21,915 nt of DNA from an uncultured Eubacteriales bacterium (GCA_900547405.1 URGL01000046.1:1-21915); one strand, 5' to 3'; counted from the first letter of the stretch, positions 13,902-21,863 are shown. Numbers and translations are program-made. Notes: generated from the letters alone by a model not told the origin.

Positions 13902-15131
13902 ATGAAGCGTTTGAAAAAAATCTATTGCAGAGCCTACCAGCTCTGCTTCCGGCTGGCTCTGCCGGTGCTGCCCTACCGGACACCGGTCCGGCTGGATTCC
14001 GTAAGTCAGATCCCCTCCCTGCTGCAAAGGGAAGGGGTGCATTCGGTCCTTCTGGTGGCGGACGGCGGGGTGCGCCGCCTGGGACTGACGGAAGAGCTGG
14101 AGCAGGGGCTGGCGGCGGCCCACATTCAATGCGCCGTCTATGAGCAGCTGACGCCAAACCCCACCATTCGGGATGTGGAGTCTGCCCGGTCTGTTTACCT
14201 GCTGGGCAAGGCCCAGGCCATCATCGCCCTGGGAGGCGGATCCACCATGGACTGCGCCAAGGTAGTGGGGGCACGGATCGCCCGACCGAAAAAGAGCGTT
14301 CAAAAAATGAAGGGGCTGCTCAGGATCCGGAAGCGGACTCCTTTGACGATTGCGGTGCCCACCACTGCCGGGACCGGCAGCGAGGTGACTCTGGCGGCGG
14401 TGATCACCGACGGAGAGAAGCACCACAAGTATCCCATCAACGATTTTGCCCTGATCCCGGACTATGCGGTTCTGGACCCGAAGCTGACCCTGGGACTTCC
14501 TCCTAAGGTCACGGCCACCACCGGACTGGATGCGCTGACCCATGCCGTCGAGGCATACATTGGCGGCTCTACCAATGCCTTTACCCGGGCAAGAAGCATA
14601 GAGGCGGTGGAAAGAATTTCCCGCAGCCTGACCGAGGCGGTACGAAACGGCCAGAATATGGCTGCCAGACGGGATATGCTCCAGGCGGCGTTCTGCGCCG
14701 GAGAAGCCTTCAGCCGGTCCTATGTGGGCTATGTCCATGCCCTGGCCCACGCTCTAGGAGGACGCTACGGCATTGCCCACGGCTACGCCAACGCGGTGAT
14801 ACTGCCGGTCTTTCTGCGGGAATACGGTGCCAGCTGTCAGAAAAAACTGGCGGAGCTGGCAAAGAAAAGCGGTGTCGTGCCGGAGCATCTTTCTCAGCCT
14901 CAGGCTGCGGAGAATTTTATCCGCTGGATCGAGAGCCTGAACCGGCAGTTTGGCATTCCCGAGGGATTTCCGGAAATCCGGCGGGAGGATATTCCGCAGA
15001 TGGCCCGGTTTGCGGATAAGGAAAGCAACCCCCTATATCCGGTCCCCAGGCTGATGGATGCCGGGGAACTGGAAGCTGTCTATCTGCGTCTGTGCAAAAC
15101 CAATCAGGAGGAGCTGGCCCATGCAAATTGA
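13902..15131 (+). CDS. iron-containing alcohol dehydrogenase
   Basis: A 409-residue group III (Fe-dependent) alcohol dehydrogenase. The nucleotide-binding motif LGGGSTMDCAK (110-120) and VPTTAGTGSEV (152-162) are present. The four metal ligands of the family can be placed at D210 and H214 (LDALTHAVEAY), H279 and H293 (GYVHALAH...IAHGYANAV), with the same spacing as in FucO-type enzymes. It would interconvert an alcohol and its aldehyde with NAD(P)H in the cytoplasm. The ATG at 13902 is chosen for the AAGGAAAG ribosome site; an in-frame ATG at 13863 would place the second operator inside the gene. The aldehyde dehydrogenase overlaps its 3' end by 11 bases. The pair likely oxidises or detoxifies a medium- or long-chain alcohol or aldehyde, but the substrate is not shown. 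Confidence 0.92.
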   Translation: MKRLKKIYCRAYQLCFRLALPVLPYRTPVRLDSVSQIPSLLQREGVHSVLLVADGGVRRLGLTEELEQGLAAAHIQCAVYEQLTPNPTIRDVESARSVYLLGKAQAIIALGGGSTMDCAKVVGARIARPKKSVQKMKGLLRIRKRTPLTIAVPTTAGTGSEVTLAAVITDGEKHHKYPINDFALIPDYAVLDPKLTLGLPPKVTATTGLDALTHAVEAYIGGSTNAFTRARSIEAVERISRSLTEAVRNGQNMAARRDMLQAAFCAGEAFSRSYVGYVHALAHALGGRYGIAHGYANAVILPVFLREYGASCQKKLAELAKKSGVVPEHLSQPQAAENFIRWIESLNRQFGIPEGFPEIRREDIPQMARFADKESNPLYPVPRLMDAGELEAVYLRLCKTNQEELAHAN

Positions 15132-16491
15132 AGAACTGGTGCAGCGTCAGAGAGCCTTTTATTCCACAGGAACCACACTGCCTGTGGAATTCCGGATGGA
15201 GGCGCTGAGAAAGCTGAAAGCGGAGATCCGCGCCATGGAGCCGGAGATCCACCGGGCGCTGGAACAGGACCTTGGAAAAAGCGGGATGGAGAGCTATATG
15301 TGCGAGGTGGGCATGACCCTGTCGGAGCTATCCGATCTGCTTGCCCACACGCCCGCCTATTTCCGCCCTCACAGAGCGGCCACACCCTTGGCCCAGTTCC
15401 ACGCATCCAGCTTTACCCTGGCGGAGCCCTACGGTGTGGTGCTGGTCATGTCCCCCTGGAACTATCCCTTCATGCTGACGCTGGAGCCTCTGCTGGGGGC
15501 CATTGCCTGCGGAAACTGCTGCGTGGTGAAGCCCTCCGCCTATGCGCCCAACACCTCCACCGTCATCAAAAAGCTGATAGAGCGGTGCTTTCCCCCGGAA
15601 TATGTGGCTGTCGTGGAGGGGGGGCGGCAGGAAAATCAGGCCCTGCTGAACCAGCGGTTTGACTATATCTTTTTCACGGGAGGCCAAAAAGTGGGCACGG
15701 AGGTCCTGCGCCATGCCGCGGAATATCTGACACCGGTGACTCTGGAGCTGGGAGGAAAGAGCCCCTGCGTGGTGGACCACACCGCGAAATTGGATCTGGC
15801 GGCAAAGCGGATCGCCTTTGGCAAGCTCCTGAACTGTGGGCAGACCTGTGTGGCTCCCGACTATTTCCTGGTGGAAGGGTCTGTTGAAGCGGAATTCATC
15901 GAAAAGCTGAAGACCGCGCTGGAGCAGATGGCAGGAAAAGAGCCCCTGAAAAACAAGGACTATGTGCACATGGTCAGCAAGAAGCACTATGACCGGGTCA
16001 TGGGGCTCATCGACAGGGAAAAGGTGGTCTACGGAGGCAGAGGAGACCCGGAAAGCCTGCGCATAGAGCCAACGATCCTGCGCAATGTGACCCAGGAGGA
16101 TCCGGTTATGCAGGAGGAGATATTTGGCCCCCTGCTGCCCATTCTTCCGGTTGCGGATGTGGAAGAGGCTATGGAAATCATCAAAAGCCGGGAAAAGCCC
16201 CTTGCCTGCTACCTGTTTACTGAGGACAGAAGGGTACAGGACCGGTTTTTGCGGCAGGTCCCCTTTGGCGGCGGCTGCATCAACGATACCGTCATTCATC
16301 TGGCGACCAGCCACATGGGCTTTGGCGGTGTGGGGGCCAGCGGCATGGGCAGCTATCACGGAAAGAAGAGCCTGGAGACCTTCAGCCACAGCAAGAGCAT
16401 TGTGCGAAAATCCACATGGATGGACCTGCCGATTCGCTACGCGCCCTATACAAGGGCAAAGGAAGCCCTGCTGAAATTGTTTTTAAGATGA
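15121..16491 (+). CDS. aldehyde dehydrogenase, class-3-like
   Basis: A 456-residue NAD(P)-dependent aldehyde dehydrogenase. Its short length and sequence fit the class 3/fatty-aldehyde branch rather than the roughly 490-residue class. SPWNYP (111-116), VVKPSAYAP with the cofactor lysine K137, FFTGG (184-188), LELGGKSP with the general base E209, and the catalytic cysteine C243 in NCGQTCVAPDY are all present. The start at 15121 is inside the alcohol dehydrogenase 3' end, with AGGAGGAG 8 bases upstream, so translation is coupled. Together the two enzymes would convert alcohol to aldehyde to acid, or run in reverse for the first step. It is the last gene of the TetR-controlled operon, closed by a terminator 4 bases after the stop. 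Confidence 0.93.
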   Translation: MQIEELVQRQRAFYSTGTTLPVEFRMEALRKLKAEIRAMEPEIHRALEQDLGKSGMESYMCEVGMTLSELSDLLAHTPAYFRPHRAATPLAQFHASSFTLAEPYGVVLVMSPWNYPFMLTLEPLLGAIACGNCCVVKPSAYAPNTSTVIKKLIERCFPPEYVAVVEGGRQENQALLNQRFDYIFFTGGQKVGTEVLRHAAEYLTPVTLELGGKSPCVVDHTAKLDLAAKRIAFGKLLNCGQTCVAPDYFLVEGSVEAEFIEKLKTALEQMAGKEPLKNKDYVHMVSKKHYDRVMGLIDREKVVYGGRGDPESLRIEPTILRNVTQEDPVMQEEIFGPLLPILPVADVEEAMEIIKSREKPLACYLFTEDRRVQDRFLRQVPFGGGCINDTVIHLATSHMGFGGVGASGMGSYHGKKSLETFSHSKSIVRKSTWMDLPIRYAPYTRAKEALLKLFLR

Positions 16492-16494
16492 GAA

Positions 16495-16530
16495 AAGTCC
16501 CCGGAAGCGGCTGCTTCCGGGGACTTTTTT
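16495..16530. terminator. rho-independent terminator, bidirectional
   Basis: A perfect 14-bp stem AAGTCCCCGGAAGC/GCTTCCGGGGACTT around loop GGCT is followed by T6 on the plus strand. On the minus strand the same hairpin is followed by TTTTC. It can therefore serve both the aldehyde dehydrogenase operon and the convergent zinc-ribbon gene ending at 16540. Confidence 0.92.
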
Positions 16531-16539
16531 GAAGATAGA

Positions 16540-16818
16540 TTAGCCGTTGGCACGCATCTGAGCGAAGCACTCGCTGCAGAACACGGGACGGTCGGACTTG
16601 GGCTGGAAGGGCACCTTGGCCTCGCCGCCGCAGCGTGCGCAGGTAGCAGTGAAGAACTCACGGGGACCACGGGCGTTGTTCTTGCGAGCATCACGGCAGG
16701 CCTTGCAGCGCTGGGGCTCGTTCTGGAAGCCGCGCTCTGCGTAGAACTCCTGCTCACCGGCGGTGAACACAAATTCCTTGCCGCAATCTTTGCAAACTAA
16801 AGTCTTATCTTCGTACAT
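16540..16818 (-). CDS. small double zinc-ribbon protein (CxxC-x17-CxxC)
   Basis: A 92-residue protein with two zinc-binding units. The first has C9/C12 and C38/C41 (CKDCGKEFVFTAGEQEFY...CKAC), matching the probable zinc-ribbon family common in Clostridia. The second has C60/C63 and C81/C84 separated by exactly 17 residues, the CxxC-x17-CxxC motif. The linker is basic (RKNNARGPRE). There is no signal peptide or membrane segment. It may bind nucleic acid or a ribosome partner, but the function is unknown. The ATG at 16818 has a GAGAGG site upstream; longer readings of the frame toward 16950 run through the promoter and are not likely translated. It is monocistronic, with a consensus promoter and shared terminator, which suggests high expression. 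Confidence 0.87.
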   Translation of the reverse strand: MYEDKTLVCKDCGKEFVFTAGEQEFYAERGFQNEPQRCKACRDARKNNARGPREFFTATCARCGGEAKVPFQPKSDRPVFCSECFAQMRANG

Positions 16819-16921
16819 TGAAAATACCTCTCTTCGGTTATTTGCCCCGTGAAAATCTACCAGGAAATGGTTGTAACGCAGGGTTGGATATAATATGCGG
16901 CACTCAAACACCGCACGTTGA

Positions 16922-16950
16922 ATTATACACGTTGGCATGGGTTTTGTCAA
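16922..16950 (-). promoter_or_regulatory. consensus sigma-A promoter of zinc-ribbon gene
   Basis: On the minus strand: perfect TTGACA (16945-16950), a 17-bp spacer and perfect TATAAT (16922-16927). Transcription would start near 16915, giving a leader of about 97 bases. The remainder of the gap (16951-17039) is AT-rich and shows no gene. Confidence 0.88.
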
Positions 16951-17039
16951 CTCTTTATAATAATTTTTCTCCGCAAATAAAAGATTTATGCAATGTTTCT
17001 ATAAGCGGACCTTGTAATTTGGTAAAAAGGACCAGGAAA

Positions 17040-18077
17040 TTACAGGCTAAAGGAGGCCTGCCCCTCATAGGGGATGTGCAGATGGTCGTAGGCCAGGGGG
17101 GTGACGCAGCGGCCCCGGGGGGTCCGGGTCAAAAAGCCCAGCTGCATCAGATAGGGCTCGTACACATCCTCCAGGGTCACCGCCTCCTCGCCGATGGTGG
17201 CAGCCAGGGTCTCCAGGCCCACGGGACCTCCGCCGTAGTTGCGGATAATGGCAGTGAGCATCCGCCGGTCGATGGTGTCCAGCCCCAGCTTGTCTACCTC
17301 CAGCCGCTGCAGCGCCAGGTCGGCGGCCTCCTTGGTGATGGTGCCGTCCCCCATGACCTGGGCAAAGTCCCGGACTCTCCGGAGGAACCGGTTGGCGATC
17401 CGGGGAGTGCCCCGGCTCCGGGAGGCGATCTCCATGGCCCCCTCCGGGTCAATGGACATACCCAGAATGGTGGCGGACCGGGTGACAATGGCCGCCAGCT
17501 CCTGGGGGGTGTAGAGCTCCAGCCGCAAGGACACGCCGAACCGGTCCCGCAGGGGGGCGGAGAGCTGTCCTGCCCGGGTTGTGGCTCCTACCAGGGTGAA
17601 TTTCGGCAGGTCCAGGCGAATGGAATTGGCACTGGGGCCCTTGCCTACAATGATATCAATGGCGAAATCCTCCATGGCCGGGTAGAGAATTTCCTCTACC
17701 ACCCGGTTTAAGCGATGGATCTCATCGATGAAGAGAATGTCCCCGGCGTTCAGGTTGGTCAGCAGTGCCGCCAGGTCGCCGGGCTTTTCAATGGCCGGGC
17801 CGGAGGTGATGCGGATGCCTGCCCCCATCTCGTTGGCGATGACACCGGCCAGTGTGGTCTTGCCAAGACCCGGAGGGCCGTAAAGCAGCACATGGTCCAG
17901 CGGTTCGCTGCGCCGCCGGGCCGCCTCAATGTAGACGGAGAGATTTCCTTTGGCCTTCTCCTGGCCGGTGTAGTCCCGAAGAAGCTTGGGCCGCAGGCCG
18001 ATTTCCGCCGCGTCCTGGGGGGTGTAGGTGGGCAGGACCAGAGTATCCTCCGGCTCCTGAGAAAATTCCAGACTCAT
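17040..18077 (-). CDS. ruvB: Holliday junction branch migration ATPase RuvB
   Basis: A 345-residue AAA+ motor of the RuvAB complex that drives branch migration of Holliday junctions. Walker A GPPGLGKTT (67-75), Walker B and box LFIDEIHR (115-122), sensor GATTRAGQLSAPLRDRFG (with the arginine finger region) and a C-terminal winged-helix domain with RTPRGR near the end are all visible. Length is normal for the family. It starts 6 bases after the ruvA stop with a modest AAAGGA site. It is the last gene of the operon; no clear T-run terminator follows, only an AT-rich hairpin over its stop codon. Confidence 0.98.
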   Translation of the reverse strand: MSLEFSQEPEDTLVLPTYTPQDAAEIGLRPKLLRDYTGQEKAKGNLSVYIEAARRRSEPLDHVLLYGPPGLGKTTLAGVIANEMGAGIRITSGPAIEKPGDLAALLTNLNAGDILFIDEIHRLNRVVEEILYPAMEDFAIDIIVGKGPSANSIRLDLPKFTLVGATTRAGQLSAPLRDRFGVSLRLELYTPQELAAIVTRSATILGMSIDPEGAMEIASRSRGTPRIANRFLRRVRDFAQVMGDGTITKEAADLALQRLEVDKLGLDTIDRRMLTAIIRNYGGGPVGLETLAATIGEEAVTLEDVYEPYLMQLGFLTRTPRGRCVTPLAYDHLHIPYEGQASFSL

Positions 18078-18083
18078 AGACGT

Positions 18084-18686
18084 TTATCCTTTCATGACCA
18101 TGGCCCGCAGGGCGTGGCGGACCATATCCTCTGTGCTGGCCTGAGGGTCTACACCCTTCAGGGCCAGGGAAATCTCGGCAGGGGAGTAGCCCAGCTCCTG
18201 CAGGGCCGCCGTAGCCAGGGCCAGACTGCTGCCGGACTGGGGAGCGGCATTCACAGGGCCTGTGGAGAAATCCAGCTCCACGTTGGAGCCTCCGATTTTG
18301 TCCTTCAGCTCCAGGATGATCCGCTGGGCGATCTTCTTGCCCACGCCCTGAGCGGCGGTGAGCATTTTTTCGTCCCCGGTCATGACGGCCAGGGTGAAAT
18401 TCTGGGGGCCGCCGGAGCTGAGGATGGACATGGCGGCCTTCGGCCCCACGCCATTGACGGCGGTGAGAAGGGTATAGCACCGCTGCTCTTCCCGGGAGGC
18501 AAAGCCGTAGAGCTCGTAGGCATCTTCCCGGATGGATTCGGTGATGTAGAGCTTGGCGGTGGTGTTCAGCTTTAGCTGGGCGGCGGTATAGGCCGTGACC
18601 CGGCAGCCGTAGCCCACCCCGCCGCAGTCGATGACGGCAAGGCCGGGCTCCAGAAGGGCCACGGTACCGTTGAGGTAGTATAGCAT
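18084..18686 (-). CDS. ruvA: Holliday junction DNA-binding protein RuvA
   Basis: A 200-residue RuvA that tetramerises on Holliday junctions and loads RuvB. The N-terminal OB fold (MLYYLNGTVALLEPGLAVIDCGGVGYGCRV) is followed by helix-hairpin-helix segments TAVNGVGPKAAMSIL and AAQGVGKKIAQRIILELKDK, then a flexible linker and a C-terminal domain (about 155-200, LQELGYSPAEISLALKGV) that contacts RuvB. AAGGAG lies 9 bases before the ATG. It lies between ruvC (12 bases upstream) and ruvB. Confidence 0.97.
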   Translation of the reverse strand: MLYYLNGTVALLEPGLAVIDCGGVGYGCRVTAYTAAQLKLNTTAKLYITESIREDAYELYGFASREEQRCYTLLTAVNGVGPKAAMSILSSGGPQNFTLAVMTGDEKMLTAAQGVGKKIAQRIILELKDKIGGSNVELDFSTGPVNAAPQSGSSLALATAALQELGYSPAEISLALKGVDPQASTEDMVRHALRAMVMKG

Positions 18687-18698
18687 AAATGAATCTCC

Positions 18699-19193
18699 TT
18701 ATTTCTGAGCAAGGGCCAGCAGAGAGGTGCTGGATCGGGCGTGACACAAGGCGATGGCCACGGCATCGGCGGCGTCGTCCGGCTTTGGTACGGCGCTGAG
18801 GTGGAGAATGCGTTTCGTCATATCCATCACCTGATGCTTGGAGGCATTGCCGTAGCCCACCACGGCCTGCTTGACCTGCATGGGCTTGTATTCAAAAATG
18901 GGCACGCCCGCCTGCTGGACGGCCAGCAGGATGACGCCTCTGGCCTGGGCCACCTTGATGCCGGTGGTTACGTTGTTGCCGAAAAACAGCTCTTCGATGG
19001 CCACCGCATCGGGCTTAGCCAAGGCCATAAGCTCCGTCATGTTGTTGTAGATCTCGCCTAAGCGCCAAAAGAAGTCGGTATTGGGAGGTGTGGTAATGGC
19101 TCCGCAGCGCAGGAGCTTCGTCTGCCCCCGCTGGGCCTCGATCAGGCCGAAGCCTGTGATGCCGTAGCCCGGGTCAATGCCGAGGATCCGCAT
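18699..19193 (-). CDS. ruvC: Holliday junction resolvase RuvC
   Basis: A 164-residue endonuclease that cuts Holliday junctions in a metal-dependent way. The acidic active-site residues are present: D7 in GIDPGYG, E67 in VAIEELFFG, and D140/D143 in KPDDAADAVAIA. The start is placed at the ATG at 19193 rather than the GTG one codon earlier. The ATG has better spacing to GAGGTG and forms a TGATG junction with the stop of the upstream small protein, so translation is likely coupled. It heads the ruvCAB order common in Clostridia. Confidence 0.96.
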   Translation of the reverse strand: MRILGIDPGYGITGFGLIEAQRGQTKLLRCGAITTPPNTDFFWRLGEIYNNMTELMALAKPDAVAIEELFFGNNVTTGIKVAQARGVILLAVQQAGVPIFEYKPMQVKQAVVGYGNASKHQVMDMTKRILHLSAVPKPDDAADAVAIALCHARSSTSLLALAQK

Positions 19194-19333
19194 CACAGGC
19201 CACCTCTGGCAATGGCCACGATCTGATAGATCACAAAGCCGATAAAGAGCACAAGCCCCAGCCGGGCCAGCCAGACCTCGGAAGCGGGCCGGGGCACATA
19301 GCCCTCCTGCTTTTCTTCATTCGTTTCTTCCAT
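19193..19333 (-). CDS. small single-pass membrane protein upstream of ruvC
   Basis: A 46-residue protein. It has an acidic, soluble N-terminus (MEETNEEKQEGYVPRPASE) and one hydrophobic segment (about 24-42, ending FVIYQIVAIA), then a short basic end. I do not recognise a named family. The evidence that it is real is a strong GAGGTG ribosome site 6 bases before the ATG, its own promoter at 19354-19381, and a stop that overlaps the ruvC ATG in TGATG. It may be a membrane peptide or may act mainly as a translated leader for ruvC. With Glu/Asp outnumbering Lys/Arg before the segment, the orientation is uncertain. Confidence 0.75.
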   Translation of the reverse strand: MEETNEEKQEGYVPRPASEVWLARLGLVLFIGFVIYQIVAIARGGL

Positions 19334-19353
19334 GGATTTCACCTCACCCGGAT

Positions 19354-19381
19354 ATCATACCATATCCGAGAAAAAATGCAA
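19354..19381 (-). promoter_or_regulatory. promoter of small protein-ruvCAB operon
   Basis: On the minus strand: -35 TTGCAT (19376-19381), a 16-bp spacer and -10 TATGAT (19354-19359) with TGG upstream. A 7-bp inverted repeat CGGATAT/ATATCCG (19349-19355 and 19362-19368) brackets the -10. No LexA-type GAAC-N4-GTTC box is seen, so SOS control is not supported. Confidence 0.68.
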
Positions 19382-19443
19382 ACAGGTTTTCGAATACTTT
19401 TTTCCATTCCGGACATACTTGCCATAGAAAAGGCGGTGGGTGA

Positions 19444-20526
19444 ATGGAAGAATTCTCGCTGGGCACCCGGGTGGTTGCCGGGGCCGGGGCCATAGGTGCG
19501 CTCAAGGAGCTTGGGGCAAAGCGGGTCTACATTGTGACGGACCCTTTCTTTTTCAAAAACGGTCTGGCCCGGAAGGTGGCGGAGGCTGCCGGAGGCTCGG
19601 AGACGGCTTATTTTTCGGATATCCAGCCGGACCCGACTGTGGAGCTGGCGGCCCGGGGGACGGCAAAGCTGAAGGCCTTTGCCCCGGATCTGCTGGTGGC
19701 CCTGGGGGGCGGCAGCGCCCTGGACTGCGCCAAGGCCATGGCCTATTTCAGCCAGGGGAGTTTTCCTCTGGCGGCGGTGCCCACCACCTCCGGCTCCGGG
19801 TCTGAGGTAACGGATTTTGCCGTACTGACCCACGGGAACACCAAGTATCCGCTGGTGGACAAGCGGCTCAGGCCTGACCTGGCGATCCTCGACAGCGACT
19901 TTCTAAAGGAGCTGCCGCCTGGGCTCATTGCGGACACGGGCTTTGACGTGCTGACCCATGCGGTGGAGGGCTTTACGGCGGCAAAAGCCGGGGCTTTTAC
20001 GGACCTCTTTGCCCAGGAGGCGTTCCGCATTGCCTACGGGAGTCTTCCGGCTTCCTTCGCCGGGCGGCAGGAGGTCCGGCTGAAGCTGCACATGGCCTCC
20101 TGTATGGCGGGGGTGGCCTTCTCCCAGGCGGGGCTTGGGCTGTGCCACGCCATGGCCCACAGCCTGGGGGGCCGGTTCCATGTGCCCCACGGGCGGCTGA
20201 ACGCCATCCTCCTTCCGGCGGTGATCGAGAACAACGCATCCAGCTGCGGAAAGAAATATGCCCAGCTGGCCCGGGCGGCGGGGATGGGCGGCAGCGCCGA
20301 CACGGTAGCCCTGCGAAATCTGAAAAACGGCCTGATCCGCCTGCGCCGGGAGTTGGGTCTGCCCCAGAGCCTGACCCAGGCAGGGGTAGCCCCCGGGAAA
20401 ATTTGGGGGGCTATGGGGGAGATTGTGGAAAGCGTCCTGTCGGACCCTTGCTGCAAAACCAATCCCATCCCCGTTGAGGATTTCCAGGTTCGCCGGATCC
20501 TGGAGGAGGTGACGGGTCATCTGTGA
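19444..20526 (+). CDS. iron-containing alcohol dehydrogenase, EutG/PduQ-like
   Basis: A 360-residue group III alcohol dehydrogenase, shorter than the usual 380-400. LGGGSALDCAKA (87-98), VPTTSGSGSEV (112-122), and metal ligands D168, H172 (FDVLTHAVEGF), H235 and H249 (LCHAMAHSLGGRFHVPHG) are all conserved. It reduces an aldehyde to an alcohol with NADH. Its partner gene, eutA, begins one base after its stop, so the likely role is acetaldehyde reduction in ethanolamine breakdown (EutG) or the equivalent step in a related pathway (PduQ). The product name therefore rests on context. It is clearly different from the alcohol dehydrogenase at 13902, and neither looks like a recent copy of the other. 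The ribosome site is a G-rich GGCGGTGGGTG. No strong promoter was found in the 60 bases upstream. Confidence 0.87.
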   Translation: MEEFSLGTRVVAGAGAIGALKELGAKRVYIVTDPFFFKNGLARKVAEAAGGSETAYFSDIQPDPTVELAARGTAKLKAFAPDLLVALGGGSALDCAKAMAYFSQGSFPLAAVPTTSGSGSEVTDFAVLTHGNTKYPLVDKRLRPDLAILDSDFLKELPPGLIADTGFDVLTHAVEGFTAAKAGAFTDLFAQEAFRIAYGSLPASFAGRQEVRLKLHMASCMAGVAFSQAGLGLCHAMAHSLGGRFHVPHGRLNAILLPAVIENNASSCGKKYAQLARAAGMGGSADTVALRNLKNGLIRLRRELGLPQSLTQAGVAPGKIWGAMGEIVESVLSDPCCKTNPIPVEDFQVRRILEEVTGHL

Positions 20527-20527
20527 G

Positions 20528-21859
20528 ATGCTGAGCGTGGGCCTGGATGTGGGCACGACCTCCACGCAGATGGTGGTGTCCAGACTTCGGGTCCGGAACA
20601 AGGCCTCTGGCTTTGCGGTGCCGGATATGGAGATCACAGACCGGGAGATCCTCTATCAAAGCCCCGTCCACTTTACGCCCTTGCTGGATGAAAGTCATGT
20701 GGACGGCAAAGCCCTGGAGACGCTGATACTGGAGGAATACCGCCGGGCCGGTATCACCCGGGACAGGGTAGATACCGGGGCCGTGATCGTCACCGGAGAG
20801 ACCAGCCGGAAGGAAAATGCCCGGGCGGTGACGGAGACCCTGTCCCGGCTTTCCGGGGATTTCGTAGTCACTACCGCCGGGCCGGACCTGGAGAGCAGCC
20901 TGGCGGCCCGGGGCTCCGGGGCGGTAAGCCACAGCCGGGAGACGGGAAAGACCCTCCTGCATATGGACATCGGCGGGGGCACCGCAAACCTGGCCCTCAT
21001 CCGGAAAGGAAACATTGAGGCCACCGGCTGCCTGAATGTAGGGGGCCGACTGGTCAAGTTTGCCCCCGATGGGGAGAGGATCTATGTCTCTCCGGTGCTG
21101 GAAGGGCTGTGGCAGGGGGACTCTACGGAAGAGCTGACGAGGCGATTGGCACAGGTTCTGGAGGCGGCAGCCGGGCTGGGGGAGGACCCCTGGCTGAAAC
21201 CGCTTACGACCTCCGGGACCGCAAGGCTCCCGTTGAACGCCCCCGGGGAGAGGGTCATTCCCTCCTTCTCCGGCGGTGTGGCGGACTGCATCCGGGCCGA
21301 CTACCCGCCCCGGGCCTTCGGGGATATGGGGCCGGAGCTGGGAAGAGCCATCCGGGAAAGCAAGCTCTGCCGAGGGGAATACTACCTGGGTGAGCACACC
21401 ATCCGGGCTACGGTCATCGGGGCCGGATGCCACAGTGCCCTGCTTTCCGGCAGCACGGTATTTTGCCAGAACGGAAGGCTCCCCAAGCAGAATCTGACGG
21501 TGATCCGGCTGACGGAGGAGCAGCAGGAGAGAATTGGGGACTGCTTGCCCCAAAGAATTTCCGCGGTGGAGGGCCCCTGGGTCCTGGCGCTGCCGGGATA
21601 TGCGGCGCCGGACTATCAAACCGTGGCGGCTCTGGCGGACAGACTGTTCCCCTTTGCGAAAAGGGGCCCCATGCGCATCTGCCTGGAGGCGGATATGGCC
21701 AAGGCCCTGGGTCAGGCCCTGGCCCTGCGGGTGGGTCAGCATGCGGAAATCGTCTGCATTGACCGGGTGAAGCTTTCGGAGAATCAGTATCTGGACATCG
21801 GTCTGCCCCAGGGCCCGGCCTTCCCGGTGGTGGTAAAGACTTTAGTCTTTGGAGCGTAG
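20528..21859 (+). CDS. eutA: ethanolamine ammonia-lyase reactivating factor EutA
   Basis: A 443-residue protein of the EutA family, an actin/Hsp70-like ATPase that removes damaged cobalamin from ethanolamine ammonia-lyase so that the enzyme can restart. Nucleotide-binding motifs are GLDVGTTSTQ (5-14), VTGETSRKENA (88-98) and MDIGGGTANLAL (146-157). The family pattern continues in NVGGRLVKF and a middle region with PSFSGGVADC. Its length is a little below the usual 460-475. It is one base after the alcohol dehydrogenase and on the same transcript. The lyase genes eutB and eutC are not in the window; the next DNA is a repeat, so they may lie beyond it or elsewhere. Confidence 0.92.
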   Translation: MLSVGLDVGTTSTQMVVSRLRVRNKASGFAVPDMEITDREILYQSPVHFTPLLDESHVDGKALETLILEEYRRAGITRDRVDTGAVIVTGETSRKENARAVTETLSRLSGDFVVTTAGPDLESSLAARGSGAVSHSRETGKTLLHMDIGGGTANLALIRKGNIEATGCLNVGGRLVKFAPDGERIYVSPVLEGLWQGDSTEELTRRLAQVLEAAAGLGEDPWLKPLTTSGTARLPLNAPGERVIPSFSGGVADCIRADYPPRAFGDMGPELGRAIRESKLCRGEYYLGEHTIRATVIGAGCHSALLSGSTVFCQNGRLPKQNLTVIRLTEEQQERIGDCLPQRISAVEGPWVLALPGYAAPDYQTVAALADRLFPFAKRGPMRICLEADMAKALGQALALRVGQHAEIVCIDRVKLSENQYLDIGLPQGPAFPVVVKTLVFGA

Positions 21860-21863
21860 CAAA

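Noticed and set aside
15328..16389. 353-residue minus-strand frame opposite the aldehyde dehydrogenase
   Set aside because: Antisense of a well-conserved enzyme; the composition is artefactual.
17013..17044. Hairpin TGTAATTT/AAATTACA over the ruvB stop as terminator
   Set aside because: The stem is AT-rich with a bulge, and no T-run follows on the minus strand.
16818..17711. 297-residue plus-strand frame opposite ruvB
   Set aside because: It runs through the minus-strand zinc-ribbon promoter and the ruvB coding region, with no ribosome site.
20411..21742. 443-residue minus-strand frame opposite eutA
   Set aside because: The plus strand has clear EutA motifs. The antisense product is Gln/Pro/Gly-rich with no recognisable domain.
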